A DNA stretch of 64,000 nt from Deltaproteobacteria bacterium (GTDB taxonomy: Bacteria > Myxococcota_A > UBA9042 > DTJE01): contig JAKPOP010000017.1 in NCBI GenBank assembly GCA_029547805.1, positions 248,001 to 312,000 on the forward strand. Direction: 5' to 3'. The notes beneath the pieces were generated by a model that did no database searches, was not told where the DNA came from, and worked only from the letters and a program-made list of their open reading frames with translations. The position numbers and the translations under genes are program-made. The stretch's first letter is position 1. Every line of letters starts with the position of its first letter. This document shows positions 33,779 through 42,358 of the stretch, piece after piece.

Positions 33779-35731
33779 ATGGGACGACGCCTCCCGGGCT
33801 TCCTGCTGGCCACGGCCTGGATCGCCACCGTCCAGGCCGCACCCGCAATCCCGTCGCTGGTTGCCGACGTTCCCACGAGGGACGGGCAGGCCCTCCTGTC
33901 CACGGCGGTGTACCTGCCCCCCGGCGGCGGAGGTCCCTGGCCCGTGATCCTGCGCCGAACCCCCTACGGCAAGGATGTGGATGCAGGCCTCGTCAACGGC
34001 CTGAACGCCCTGGGCTACGCGGTGGTCTCCCAGGACGTCCGGGGGCGAGGCGGAAGCACCGGCAGGTTCCTGCCCTTCTTCCAGGACCGGGAGGACGCGG
34101 CGGAGACGCTGATCTGGGTTGCTGCCCAGGCCTGGTGCGACGGCAACATCGGGTCCTGGGGCGGGTCCGCCGAGGGCATCGTTCAACTGGTGGCCCTGCC
34201 CGATGCCCCCGCATCCTGGAAGTGCGCCTTCGCCCTGGCGGCCACCGAGGACGTCTACGAGGGGCTCTTCCCTGGCGGGGTCTGGCGAACCGAACTGACG
34301 ACCGCATGGCTGCAGGCCCTCGATGCCCTCGACGTGCTGGACGAGTGGCGGACCCACGAGGCCGGCGATGCCTACTGGGACCCGGCACGGGTGGACGCCC
34401 AGGAACGTCGCCAGGTCGATGTCCCGGTCCTCCTCGCCGGGGGTGTCTTCGACATCTTCGCGAAGGACATGCCACGGGTGCAGCGCACCTTCCAGGCCGA
34501 GGCGGGGCCCAGGGCTCGGGATCACACCTTCCTGGTCCTGGGGCCCTGGACCCACGGGGGATTCCTTTCGACCCCCGGTCAGGCCCTGCTGGAAGGGGAG
34601 GTCGTGTTTCCCGACGACGCCGCCTACCAGAGTCAGTGGCTCGACCTGATCCAGTGGTTCGACTGGTGCCTGAAGGGCGGCCCTCGCCCCCCCTGGCCTC
34701 GGGTCCGGTACTGGACCACCGCCTTTTCCGACGACGGGAGCGGCGCTTCGGGCTCCTGGCACGGCGCCGATGTCTGGCCCCCTCCGGCCACGACGGTGGA
34801 GGTCTTCCTGCACCCCGACGGCACCCTGGACGCCATTCCTCCGGGACCGGACGACCAGGCCGCCCTCCTTCCCTTCGACCCCGAAAGCCCCATCCCCTCG
34901 GTGGGTGGAGGCAACCTCACCACCGCCGCAGGGCCCCGAGACCAGTCCGCAGTGGATGATCTGGAGGGGGTGGTCATTGCCCAGACGCCGCCCGTCCAGG
35001 AGACGACCCGCCTGGTCGGAGACGCCGCAGCCCGGGTCTGGGCGGCGGCCAGTGGCACCGACGCCGACGTGGTGGTCCGGATCTCGGTGGTCACCCCCGG
35101 GGGCCGGGCGCTGCTGGTGGCCGACGGGGCCCGTCGCGGACGCTACGCCGACTCGATCGCCGAAGCGGTCCCCCTGGTTCCGGGACGACCCACCCGCTTC
35201 GACATCGACCTGGGGCCCCTGGCCCTGGACCTCCAGCCGGGACAGCGCCTGCGAGTCGCGGTCGCCCCCTCCAGCGCCCCCCGCTACGAGCCCAATCCGG
35301 GGTCGGCCCGACCCCTGGCGGCCCCTGCGGACCCGGTCCCGGGGACCCTGACCGTCTTCCGGGACGCCGCCCATCCCTCGTCGGTGACGCTTCCCATCGC
35401 CACCGCTCTGCCCTCCTGGGCCCGGACGCCTTCCATCGATGCCCGGGAAGAGACCCCGGAGACGACTTCGCAAGAAGCCGAGGTTCCAGGGGATGTGCCA
35501 GACCCGGGCGACGCCGACCAGGCACCGACCTCCCTGGATTCCTCCGCGGAAGACGCCCCTGCCGGGAATGGTTCCTGCGGATCGTCCTCCTGCGCCCTGG
35601 GGAACCTCGGGGGAGACGCCCCGGGAGGGCTGCCTGCGGGGCTGCTGGGGATCTGGTTCCTGCTTCGACAACACCGCCGAAGAACCCGCCCGAACCGAGA
35701 CGCGGGTCAGGGAGCCAGCAGGGCCTCGTAG
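33779..35731 (+). CDS. Secreted CocE/NonD (X-Pro dipeptidyl-peptidase-like) hydrolase with a sorting tail
   Basis: 650 residues from the ATG at 33779. A short signal peptide ends near VQA-APA. The alpha/beta-hydrolase core has the early RTPYGK motif, SQDVRGRGGS (about 84-93), nucleophile S130 in GGSAEG, D225 in VFDIFAKD and H259 in GPWTHGG. A jelly-roll C-terminal domain follows (VVRISVVTPGGRALLVADGARRGRY). After an acidic linker come SCGSSSC, a hydrophobic stretch and an Arg-rich end, like the preceding protein. Peptidase S15 relatives cleave esters, beta-lactams or X-Pro dipeptides; the substrate is unknown. The 3' end overlaps the convergent gene by 25 bases. Confidence 0.87.
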   Translation: MGRRLPGFLLATAWIATVQAAPAIPSLVADVPTRDGQALLSTAVYLPPGGGGPWPVILRRTPYGKDVDAGLVNGLNALGYAVVSQDVRGRGGSTGRFLPFFQDREDAAETLIWVAAQAWCDGNIGSWGGSAEGIVQLVALPDAPASWKCAFALAATEDVYEGLFPGGVWRTELTTAWLQALDALDVLDEWRTHEAGDAYWDPARVDAQERRQVDVPVLLAGGVFDIFAKDMPRVQRTFQAEAGPRARDHTFLVLGPWTHGGFLSTPGQALLEGEVVFPDDAAYQSQWLDLIQWFDWCLKGGPRPPWPRVRYWTTAFSDDGSGASGSWHGADVWPPPATTVEVFLHPDGTLDAIPPGPDDQAALLPFDPESPIPSVGGGNLTTAAGPRDQSAVDDLEGVVIAQTPPVQETTRLVGDAAARVWAAASGTDADVVVRISVVTPGGRALLVADGARRGRYADSIAEAVPLVPGRPTRFDIDLGPLALDLQPGQRLRVAVAPSSAPRYEPNPGSARPLAAPADPVPGTLTVFRDAAHPSSVTLPIATALPSWARTPSIDAREETPETTSQEAEVPGDVPDPGDADQAPTSLDSSAEDAPAGNGSCGSSSCALGNLGGDAPGGLPAGLLGIWFLLRQHRRRTRPNRDAGQGASRAS

Positions 35732-38625
35732 TAGGCCCGGGCCAGGTCCCCGTCGGGTCCGGTCAGCCCCTGTTCCAGGCGCCTGTGGACCTCGGCGGCC
35801 CAGGACTGGACCGCCGGCCGCCCGGGAGCCGTCTCCGGCATCCGAACGTCGTCCCAGAACCGTGCCGGCTCCGATCCCCGGAAGGAGTCCAGTTCCCGTC
35901 GCGACAGCAGGGTCCGGAAGCGGGCCAGGTCCTCCAGGGCCTTCTGCTGGTGGGCCTCGGCCGCCGTCACGTCCTGCCGGACCAGACGGTCGACCGCCTC
36001 CCGCATCGAGCCGCGGATCGTCTGGGCCAGCGCGACCACCTCCGACCCCTCGATCCCGGGAATCCGGCGCAGAAGGTCCGGAACCCTCCCGAAGACCCGC
36101 GCCGCTTCCCGCTGGGTCCCGACCTGGCCGGCCACCTCCGCTCGATCCTCCGGGGACAACAGGTCGCTCCGGGATGCCACGACCTCCTGGAGGGATCGGT
36201 GGACCGCCCGCACCTCCTCGATGGCCTTCCCGATTCCCTGAAGGGCCCTCCGGCTGGCCCCGATGTCCCAGTCGTCGGCCTCCAGCGCCCCGGATGACAG
36301 GTCCGCCTGGATCGATTCTGCCAGGCGATTCATCAGGCCCAGGACCTTGCGACCCGAGACCGAGGCCCGGTCGACGTCCCCCGCCTCCAACAGGTCTGCC
36401 AGGAACCGTACCTGCCGCTCCAGGGCCTTCAGGTCCTCCAGGTCGTAGGGATTCATCCGGGGTTGTTCCGCCTGTCGCAGCAGGGACCCCGCCCCCTCCA
36501 GCCGGGACTGCCACTCCAGGATCCTCTCGGGTGGCAAGGCCTCCCGCTGCTCCATGCGGGCCCGGACCCTGGCCGCCACCGCCTCGGTCCGGGTTGCCAC
36601 CCGCTGCTGGAGGGCGTAGGCCGCCCGGAGGTCCTCCCGGACCGAGGTGGGCAGCAGGATGTCTCGGACGTGGGTCAGGGCCCCCTCGGCGAAGAGACTC
36701 CTCCATCGGCGAGCCACCTCTCGGGCCGTCTCGCGGGCCCGCCGGACCTCCTCCTGGTCCCCCGAGGCCGCCCGGGACAGGTGGTCCCGGACCTGCCAGT
36801 GGAGGCCCCCAAGGGTCTCCAGGGCCATGCGTCTCCCCGTGGCCTCGACCGGGGTCCGCCGCAGGAACGACACCCGGATGGCCTCCAGACCGGCGACCTG
36901 CCAGCGACCCATTCGCAGGTGGAGGGACCGGTCCCGTTCCGATGGCCCCGATTGACGAGGCGATGCCAGTCGGTCGGCATACCGGTCCAGTTCGCCGACC
37001 TGCTCCGCCAGCAGGGTGACCCTCTCCCGGTCCAGGACGTCCTCCAGCAGCGAGACCGCCGTCTCGAGCGCCCGGGAGGCCCGCTGCCGCGACGGGACCT
37101 CCTGCAACACCTCCTCCAGCATCCCCGCCACCTTCTCCATCGTTCCCCGGAGAATCACTGCGCCGGGCTGCGTCCCCAGGCGGGTGACCTCGGCCCGGGC
37201 CTCTCGACCGAGATCCTGGAACCGGGCCTGCAGTCGCTCCGGGAGCATCGGGTCCCCCGGTCCCGGGACGTCCGCCACATCCCCGAAGAGTCCCGCCATG
37301 CGGTCCAGGATGTCCTCGGTGCGGTCCAGCAGGGCCAGTTGCCGAACCAGGGGAACGTCCAGAGAGAGATGCAGCGTCTCCGATCGCCCTCGGAGCCGGT
37401 CCTTCTGGAAGATCCCGCTGGCCTCCACCCAGAGGCTCATCCGCCCCCCCCGTTCCAGGAGGTCCTCCCCGAGGATGACCGGAAAGACGCCCTGGGCCTG
37501 GCGGTCCCCCTCCCGGGCATGGCGCAGGGAGACGCCCGTGGACCCGGCCTCCTCGGTCCAGGGATACCGGAATCGGGCCTCCACCTCCCCGAGGGCATGT
37601 GGAGCCGATGCCCACCAGGAGACCATCACGGTCTCCCCAAGGCCTCCAGAGGCCCATCCCGAGGGTCGCATCTCCAGGGAGGGGGGCGCCGGCGGCGCGA
37701 CGCGAAACCGGCGCCGGGCCAACTCCTGGACCACCTCACCCGGAGGGGCCCACGCCGAAAGGAACCACGTGGCCTCCCCTTCGGGACGCACCAGCACGGC
37801 GAAACGGCCATCCCCCTCCACCGGCACGGGAACCCGCCGCAATCCGCCCTCCCGAGGCAGAATGACCAGTTCCAGGGCCCCGACCGGGGAGAACAGGCGG
37901 CCCGTGACCTCGACGATGCCCCCCTCGGGCACGTTCGCGTCGGCCACATCCCCGAGCCATGGAACCAGATCCCCCGAGGATGCGTCCCCGGAACCGATCC
38001 GCAGGCCCAGGTCATGGGCAATCCCGTCCAGGGTCCGAGGTGGCCCCGCCCACCAGGCTCCCCCGGGGCCGCCGGGAAGTCCCAGGAGGGTCCCCAGGGC
38101 CCGGGAGACTCCCCAGAAATCCCGGATGGCAACGACCGCCAGGACCATCCCGATCACGACCCAGGCCCTTGGAGGCCATGCCCGGGAGGCCGGGAGGGGG
38201 AACCAGCCTGGCTGAATCTGTCGCAGCAGGTTCGCACCGCGCCGGGCCTCGGCGGCCAGGAGCCCCGGGGAGGCTCCTGAGACGAACCGGCCCAGGGAGG
38301 GGTCCACCTGGGACAGGGTCTCGACGGCATGCCGGATGCCCGGGAGGTGTCTGCGCAGGAGTCGACCCATCCGGTCGGGACGACCCAGGCGCCGGAAGGT
38401 CCAGGTCAGGTCCGCGACCACCCAGGCGATCCCCGCCAGGGCACCCAGTTCCGCACCCCACCGAACCCGATCGGGCGGAATGCCGTTCCCGACGGCCCAG
38501 AGGGACACCCCGATCAGGCCGGCCATCGCCACCGCCCACCAGGCCGCCCCGGTCCGGAGGCGATCCCGTAGCAGGATGCGGCGAATCCGGGCGATCTCTC
38601 GAAGGAAGTCCCGAACCTCCTCCAT
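35707..38625 (-). CDS. Large membrane protein with long coiled coil (DUF4175-like)
   Basis: 972 residues. The first 190 residues hold three or four hydrophobic segments (about 26-48, 60-72, 152-170). A beta-rich region follows (about 210-400), then roughly 550 residues of charged, Arg/Glu-rich helix with coiled-coil character and many ALE/LLE heptads. The overall plan recalls the DUF4175 family of large membrane proteins with periplasmic helical domains, but I cannot show homology and give no function. It stands at the head of a run of minus-strand genes with endonuclease III downstream in genome coordinates but upstream in transcription. Confidence 0.6.
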   Translation of the reverse strand: MEEVRDFLREIARIRRILLRDRLRTGAAWWAVAMAGLIGVSLWAVGNGIPPDRVRWGAELGALAGIAWVVADLTWTFRRLGRPDRMGRLLRRHLPGIRHAVETLSQVDPSLGRFVSGASPGLLAAEARRGANLLRQIQPGWFPLPASRAWPPRAWVVIGMVLAVVAIRDFWGVSRALGTLLGLPGGPGGAWWAGPPRTLDGIAHDLGLRIGSGDASSGDLVPWLGDVADANVPEGGIVEVTGRLFSPVGALELVILPREGGLRRVPVPVEGDGRFAVLVRPEGEATWFLSAWAPPGEVVQELARRRFRVAPPAPPSLEMRPSGWASGGLGETVMVSWWASAPHALGEVEARFRYPWTEEAGSTGVSLRHAREGDRQAQGVFPVILGEDLLERGGRMSLWVEASGIFQKDRLRGRSETLHLSLDVPLVRQLALLDRTEDILDRMAGLFGDVADVPGPGDPMLPERLQARFQDLGREARAEVTRLGTQPGAVILRGTMEKVAGMLEEVLQEVPSRQRASRALETAVSLLEDVLDRERVTLLAEQVGELDRYADRLASPRQSGPSERDRSLHLRMGRWQVAGLEAIRVSFLRRTPVEATGRRMALETLGGLHWQVRDHLSRAASGDQEEVRRARETAREVARRWRSLFAEGALTHVRDILLPTSVREDLRAAYALQQRVATRTEAVAARVRARMEQREALPPERILEWQSRLEGAGSLLRQAEQPRMNPYDLEDLKALERQVRFLADLLEAGDVDRASVSGRKVLGLMNRLAESIQADLSSGALEADDWDIGASRRALQGIGKAIEEVRAVHRSLQEVVASRSDLLSPEDRAEVAGQVGTQREAARVFGRVPDLLRRIPGIEGSEVVALAQTIRGSMREAVDRLVRQDVTAAEAHQQKALEDLARFRTLLSRRELDSFRGSEPARFWDDVRMPETAPGRPAVQSWAAEVHRRLEQGLTGPDGDLARAYYEALLAP

Positions 38626-38640
38626 CGATCCTCCCGGCCC

Positions 38641-39300
38641 TCAGGGTCCTGGGCGCTCCGACTGCAGGAAGGGGCAGAGGGATGCCAGCCGACACCCCTC
38701 GCAGTGTGGACGCCTCGCGACGCACCGTTCCCGGCCGAACCAGGTCACCCGGTGACAGAAGGCGGTCCACCGCCCGGGAGGCAGCAGCCCGCACAGCACC
38801 GATTCCACCTCGTCCGCATCCCGGCCCCTGGCCAGACCCAGGCGGTCCGAGACCCGCAGCACGTGGGTGTCCACCACCATCGCCGGGATCCCGAAGCAGT
38901 TCCCCAGGACGACGTTGGCGGTCTTGCGGCCCACGCCCGGCAGGGCCACCAGTTCCTCGATGGTCCGGGGGACGTCTCCCCCGTGCCGCTCCACCAGGGC
39001 CTGACAGCATTCCTGCACCAGACGAGCCTTGTTGCGGTAGAACCCCGTGGAATGGATCACGGCCTCGATGTCCTCCCGGGGTGCCCGTGCCAGAGCCGCC
39101 GCATCGGGATACCGGGCGGCCAGGACCGGCATCACCTGATTCACGGTATCATCCTTGGCCTGTGCCGCCAGGATCGTGGCGATCAGGAGGTCCAGGGGGG
39201 TCTTCCAGTGGAGCGGCGTCCGGGTGGCGTCGGGGTACCACTCCTCCAGGATCCGGTCCACCTCGACCGCCCGCTGCTCGGCGTCGTCCCGATTCCCCAT
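38641..39300 (-). CDS. nth: Endonuclease III (DNA glycosylase/AP lyase)
   Basis: 219 residues from the ATG at 39300; the same frame stays open far upstream through the SDR gene, but homology begins here. The helix-hairpin-helix LPGVGRKTANVV carries the catalytic K126 and is followed by D144 in VVDTHVLR. The [4Fe-4S] cluster motif CX6CX2CX5C is intact at residues 193, 200, 203 and 209. It removes oxidised pyrimidines and nicks the resulting abasic site. It lies 11 bases after the SDR gene and 15 bases before the DUF4175-like gene. Confidence 0.96.
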   Translation of the reverse strand: MGNRDDAEQRAVEVDRILEEWYPDATRTPLHWKTPLDLLIATILAAQAKDDTVNQVMPVLAARYPDAAALARAPREDIEAVIHSTGFYRNKARLVQECCQALVERHGGDVPRTIEELVALPGVGRKTANVVLGNCFGIPAMVVDTHVLRVSDRLGLARGRDADEVESVLCGLLPPGRWTAFCHRVTWFGRERCVARRPHCEGCRLASLCPFLQSERPGP

Positions 39301-39311
39301 GGCGCCTCCTC

Positions 39312-40082
39312 TCAGTCCTGCCTCCGGTGCACCTTGTGCATTGCCGCCTGGTCCAGGGGACGGACCAGGATCCGGTCCACGTTCACGTGATCCGGGGCCG
39401 CCAGGGCCCACCGGACGCACTCGGCAATGTCCTCGGCCCGAAGAGGGGTCATGCCTCGATAGACCTGATCCGCCCGTTCCCGGGACCCCAGGCGGACGAG
39501 GCTGAACTCCGTCTCGACCATGCCCGGATCCACGCTGGTCACTCGGATGGGCTCCCCGCACAACTCCAGGCGGAGGGTCTCGGTCAGGGCCCGGACGGCG
39601 TGCTTCGTGGCACAGTAGACTCCGCCCCCCTCGTAGACCGCGTGGGAGGCCGTGCTCCCCAGAAAGACCAGGTGCCCCCAGCCGGCCCGTCGCAGGTGGG
39701 GCAGGCAGGCCTGGGTCACCCGCAGGACCCCCTCGACGTTGGTCCGAAGCATCTCGGACCACTCCTCCTCGGAGACCCGGTCCACCGTTGCCACGCCTCG
39801 GGCCAGTCCGGCATTGTTCACCACCACGTGGAGGGCCCCGAACCGATTGGCGGCCCGATCGACGAAGTCCTCCACCGAGGCCCCGTCGCGGACGTCCATC
39901 GCCCCTGCGAAGACCTCGGCGCCGGTCCCATCCTGGATTGCGCCCGCCAAGGCCCTGAGCCGGTCCGCCCGACGGGCCCCCAGGGCCAGGCGATACCCCT
40001 CCCGGGCCAGGGCCCAGGCCACCGCCTCCCCGATCCCCGCCGAGGCCCCGGTCACGAGGACCACCGGATGTTCTGGTCGCAT
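39312..40082 (-). CDS. SDR-family oxidoreductase, YdfG-like
   Basis: 256 residues from the ATG at 40082, which has a GGAGGA site; a GTG 15 bases earlier is less likely. Classical short-chain dehydrogenase: TGASAGIGEAVA cofactor motif, NNAG, active-site Ser in LGSTAS and the YCATK pair. An Arg after the second strand (GARRADRL) indicates NADP(H) preference. The C-terminal HVNVDRILVRPLDQA resembles YdfG, a 3-hydroxy acid (malonic semialdehyde/serine) dehydrogenase. The substrate is inferred only. Confidence 0.9.
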   Translation of the reverse strand: MRPEHPVVLVTGASAGIGEAVAWALAREGYRLALGARRADRLRALAGAIQDGTGAEVFAGAMDVRDGASVEDFVDRAANRFGALHVVVNNAGLARGVATVDRVSEEEWSEMLRTNVEGVLRVTQACLPHLRRAGWGHLVFLGSTASHAVYEGGGVYCATKHAVRALTETLRLELCGEPIRVTSVDPGMVETEFSLVRLGSRERADQVYRGMTPLRAEDIAECVRWALAAPDHVNVDRILVRPLDQAAMHKVHRRQD

Positions 40083-40128
40083 CTCCGCTCCTCCCACGAA
40101 TCATTCCGCGCCCGATGATGCCGTTTTT

Positions 40129-41088
40129 TCAGGACCCGCGCACCCCCCTGGGCGAACCGATCCATGGGATGCGCCCCCGGCTCCGGCGATCCATCGCCGC
40201 CTGCATCGCCGACTCCACCTCCCGGTAGCACCGGCGCACCGTCTCCGGGTCCTGGGCCGCCTCCGGAGGAAGGTGGGGCCACCGGATGGGGTCCAGGAAG
40301 TCGGTCGTGATCTGGGTCGGCATCGGCCAGTAGGGAAAGACCCCCAGCGTGACCCCCCAGGGCCAGGCATAGAGGATGGGGACCAGGTTCGTCCCGAGGC
40401 GTCGCTTGAGCCCCAGCCAGGAGGCGATCCGTTCCCCGCGGGTCAGCACCACGAATTGTTCGTGGGCGCCGGTCGTGACGACGGGAACCAGGGGCACCCC
40501 CTCTTCCAGGGCCACTCGGACGAAGCCCATCCGCCCGCCCAGCACGACCCGGTTGCGATCCCGGAAAGGGCGGAACACGTCCCGGTCGGACCCTGGGTAG
40601 GCGGCCGCGATGGCCCCGGCCCGGAGGATCCGCCGGGCGCTCTCCGGGGAGGCCGGGAAGGCCCCGATCTTCCGGGCGTAGCGGGCCACCAGGGGGTCCC
40701 GATGCACGAACCAGTGGGCCAGGGGATGGACCGCCCGGTCCGGTCCGTGGTGGTCCCAGATGGCCAGCATCGCGAGGATCCCGTCGAAGACCATCAGCCC
40801 GCCGCTGTGGTTGCCCACCAGCAGGACGGGTCCCTTCGCCGGGATCTTCTCGACCCCCTCGCAGTGCCATCGGAACCAGATTCGGGCCACCTGGCGGAAG
40901 AAGGGCATCAAGCGGGCCAGGAAGGCCGGGTCCCGGTCCTCGGGACGAACAGGGGTCGGAACCAGCCGTTCCCCCAGGAGGGCCAGGCGCAGGGCCCGGG
41001 CGATCACGCCGGGGGGCGAGAGTTGCAGCAGGTCCTCCGGGGGGATGGCCCTCAGGAATTCCCCCAGATCCCGCGGCAGTGTCGTCAC
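40129..41088 (-). CDS. 1-acyl-glycerol-3-phosphate acyltransferase-like protein
   Basis: 319 residues from a GTG start. The LPLAT/PlsC-type core begins near residue 65: NHSGGLMVFD carries the catalytic H94, with D102 eight residues further instead of the usual HX4D, and a YPGSDRDVFRPF block replaces the EGTR motif. This variant is typical of diacylglycerol-acyltransferase-like or phospholipid-acyltransferase relatives. It probably acylates a lipid intermediate at the inner membrane. It lies 46 bases upstream of the SDR gene and 15 bases after a small cytochrome gene, all on one strand. Confidence 0.85.
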   Translation of the reverse strand: MTTLPRDLGEFLRAIPPEDLLQLSPPGVIARALRLALLGERLVPTPVRPEDRDPAFLARLMPFFRQVARIWFRWHCEGVEKIPAKGPVLLVGNHSGGLMVFDGILAMLAIWDHHGPDRAVHPLAHWFVHRDPLVARYARKIGAFPASPESARRILRAGAIAAAYPGSDRDVFRPFRDRNRVVLGGRMGFVRVALEEGVPLVPVVTTGAHEQFVVLTRGERIASWLGLKRRLGTNLVPILYAWPWGVTLGVFPYWPMPTQITTDFLDPIRWPHLPPEAAQDPETVRRCYREVESAMQAAMDRRSRGRIPWIGSPRGVRGS

Positions 41089-41103
41089 AGAGGTCCCCCG
41101 AGG

Positions 41104-41460
41104 TCAGGGATTCGCGTCCGGCAACTCCCGGACGGCCAGGATGAAGCGCTGCACCAGGTTCCGTTCCTCGGCATTCAGGCCCGCCTTCGGGGCCATCTTG
41201 TCCAGGATCCCGGGCCACCGTTCGGCGCTGCGGCTCTTCGGGGTCGGCAGTTTGTGGCAGAAGCCCCCCCGACCGCAGGACTGCACGAAAAGTTCCCGTC
41301 CCTGGCGCAACTCCTCCTCGGACGAGGGGGGCTGTGCGGAGGCGCCGATGGAGACCAGTCGAGAGTCCACCTCGGGTGCCACGAAGGCCGCTCCGCAGGC
41401 CAGGGCGACCAGGCTGCCGGCAACGACGAGGGCCCAGGTCCAGTTCGTTCGGGACTGCAT
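41104..41460 (-). CDS. Small cytochrome c-like lipoprotein with an extended CX5CH motif
   Basis: 118 residues. A hydrophobic N-terminus ends in VALAC (Cys22), a possible lipobox. The mature part looks like a small class I cytochrome: a helix, a Cys pair, a P-rich loop, then ERWPGILDKM with Met89 as potential sixth ligand and a final helix (LNAEERNLVQRFI). The haem motif is unusual: C62-GRGGF-C68-H69, that is CX5CH instead of CXXCH. Either the Cys spacing is genuinely expanded or the protein no longer binds haem covalently. It is close to the acyltransferase and HEAT-protein genes and far from the main cytochrome cluster. Confidence 0.7.
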   Translation of the reverse strand: MQSRTNWTWALVVAGSLVALACGAAFVAPEVDSRLVSIGASAQPPSSEEELRQGRELFVQSCGRGGFCHKLPTPKSRSAERWPGILDKMAPKAGLNAEERNLVQRFILAVRELPDANP

Positions 41461-41500
41461 CACGTCTCCTCCGGATGACGACTCCATTGAATCGACCGGT

Positions 41501-42208
41501 TCACCGCCTGTCAAGCCCGGCCGCGGGAATCCCCAGCAGGGTCCTCGCATGCTCCTCCTGCGGCGCCGAGACCGAGACCCGAAGCGTGGCCATCTGCCCC
41601 GGGAGGTCCCCGCCGCAGACCGAGACGGTGGCACGGTACACGTCCCGGAGGAAGACGCCTCCCCAGGGGTTCCGGCAGCGAGGAGGGACCTCCTCCGGAG
41701 CCAGGTCCCGGTCCTGCTGCCATCCCAGGTCCTCCATCGCCGCCTGGAGATTCCGCCGAACCGCCAGGGCTCCGTCCCGGCTGACGAAGGACCACTGCAC
41801 CCGCCCACCCTTCCGGGTCTCCTGGTCCAGGTCCGCCCCGGGCCACACCACGCTCCGCAGGGGTCGATCCCCTCCCCCCAGGCCCAGTTGCCGGAGGGCC
41901 AGACGGCTCGCCATGGCCACTCCCGGGCTCCGTCCCCCGGAGAGTTCCCGGAGGAGGTCCACGGCCCAGAGGGCCCCTGTCTCTCCGGCCCGGATCGCCC
42001 CGGCGATGCGCACCCGCTTCTCGGTGCTGCGCAGGGCCGCCTCCAGCAGCGGCCGGGAGGGGACCTCTCGCCAGAGAACCTCCACCGCCTCGACCTGGCC
42101 CTCCCGCAGTCGACGGGCCCAGAGGTCCGGCCCCTCGACCTCCCGGGCGGTGCCCGGTGCCGCCAGCACGCACAGCGCCATCCACGCCCCTGTGGCCGTT
42201 CGTCCCAT
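41501..42208 (-). CDS. Secreted HEAT-like repeat protein of unknown function
   Basis: 235 residues from the ATG at 42208; the frame continues far upstream antisense to pckA, but a signal peptide (MGRTATGAWMALCVLAAPGTA) starts here. The first half consists of short helical repeats of HEAT type (PLLEAALRSTEKRVRIAGAIRAGE). The second half is beta-rich with several Cys/Arg residues (PPRCRNPWGGVFLRDVYRATVSVCGG). I do not recognise a family. It is probably periplasmic and stands 40 bases before the small cytochrome gene on the same strand. Confidence 0.62.
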   Translation of the reverse strand: MGRTATGAWMALCVLAAPGTAREVEGPDLWARRLREGQVEAVEVLWREVPSRPLLEAALRSTEKRVRIAGAIRAGETGALWAVDLLRELSGGRSPGVAMASRLALRQLGLGGGDRPLRSVVWPGADLDQETRKGGRVQWSFVSRDGALAVRRNLQAAMEDLGWQQDRDLAPEEVPPRCRNPWGGVFLRDVYRATVSVCGGDLPGQMATLRVSVSAPQEEHARTLLGIPAAGLDRR

Positions 42209-42358
42209 TCCCGTTCCTCCAGGGGTGACCACGGGCAAGTGTAACCCTCCGGGAGGGGTCCTCCCCAACCAGACGCCAGGCGGAGGTTCCCAGGTCAGGT
42301 CCACCGGCCCCTGGTTCCATGATAGAAACAGCATGCCAGCGGAGAGGAGGTCCCTCCG

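Noticed and set aside
33134-37657. Minus-strand open frame of about 1500 codons across the secreted hydrolase genes
   Set aside because: It overlaps the plus-strand DUF4091 and CocE genes and lies in the wrong frame of the DUF4175-like gene. Gly/Pro/Arg-rich with no motif.
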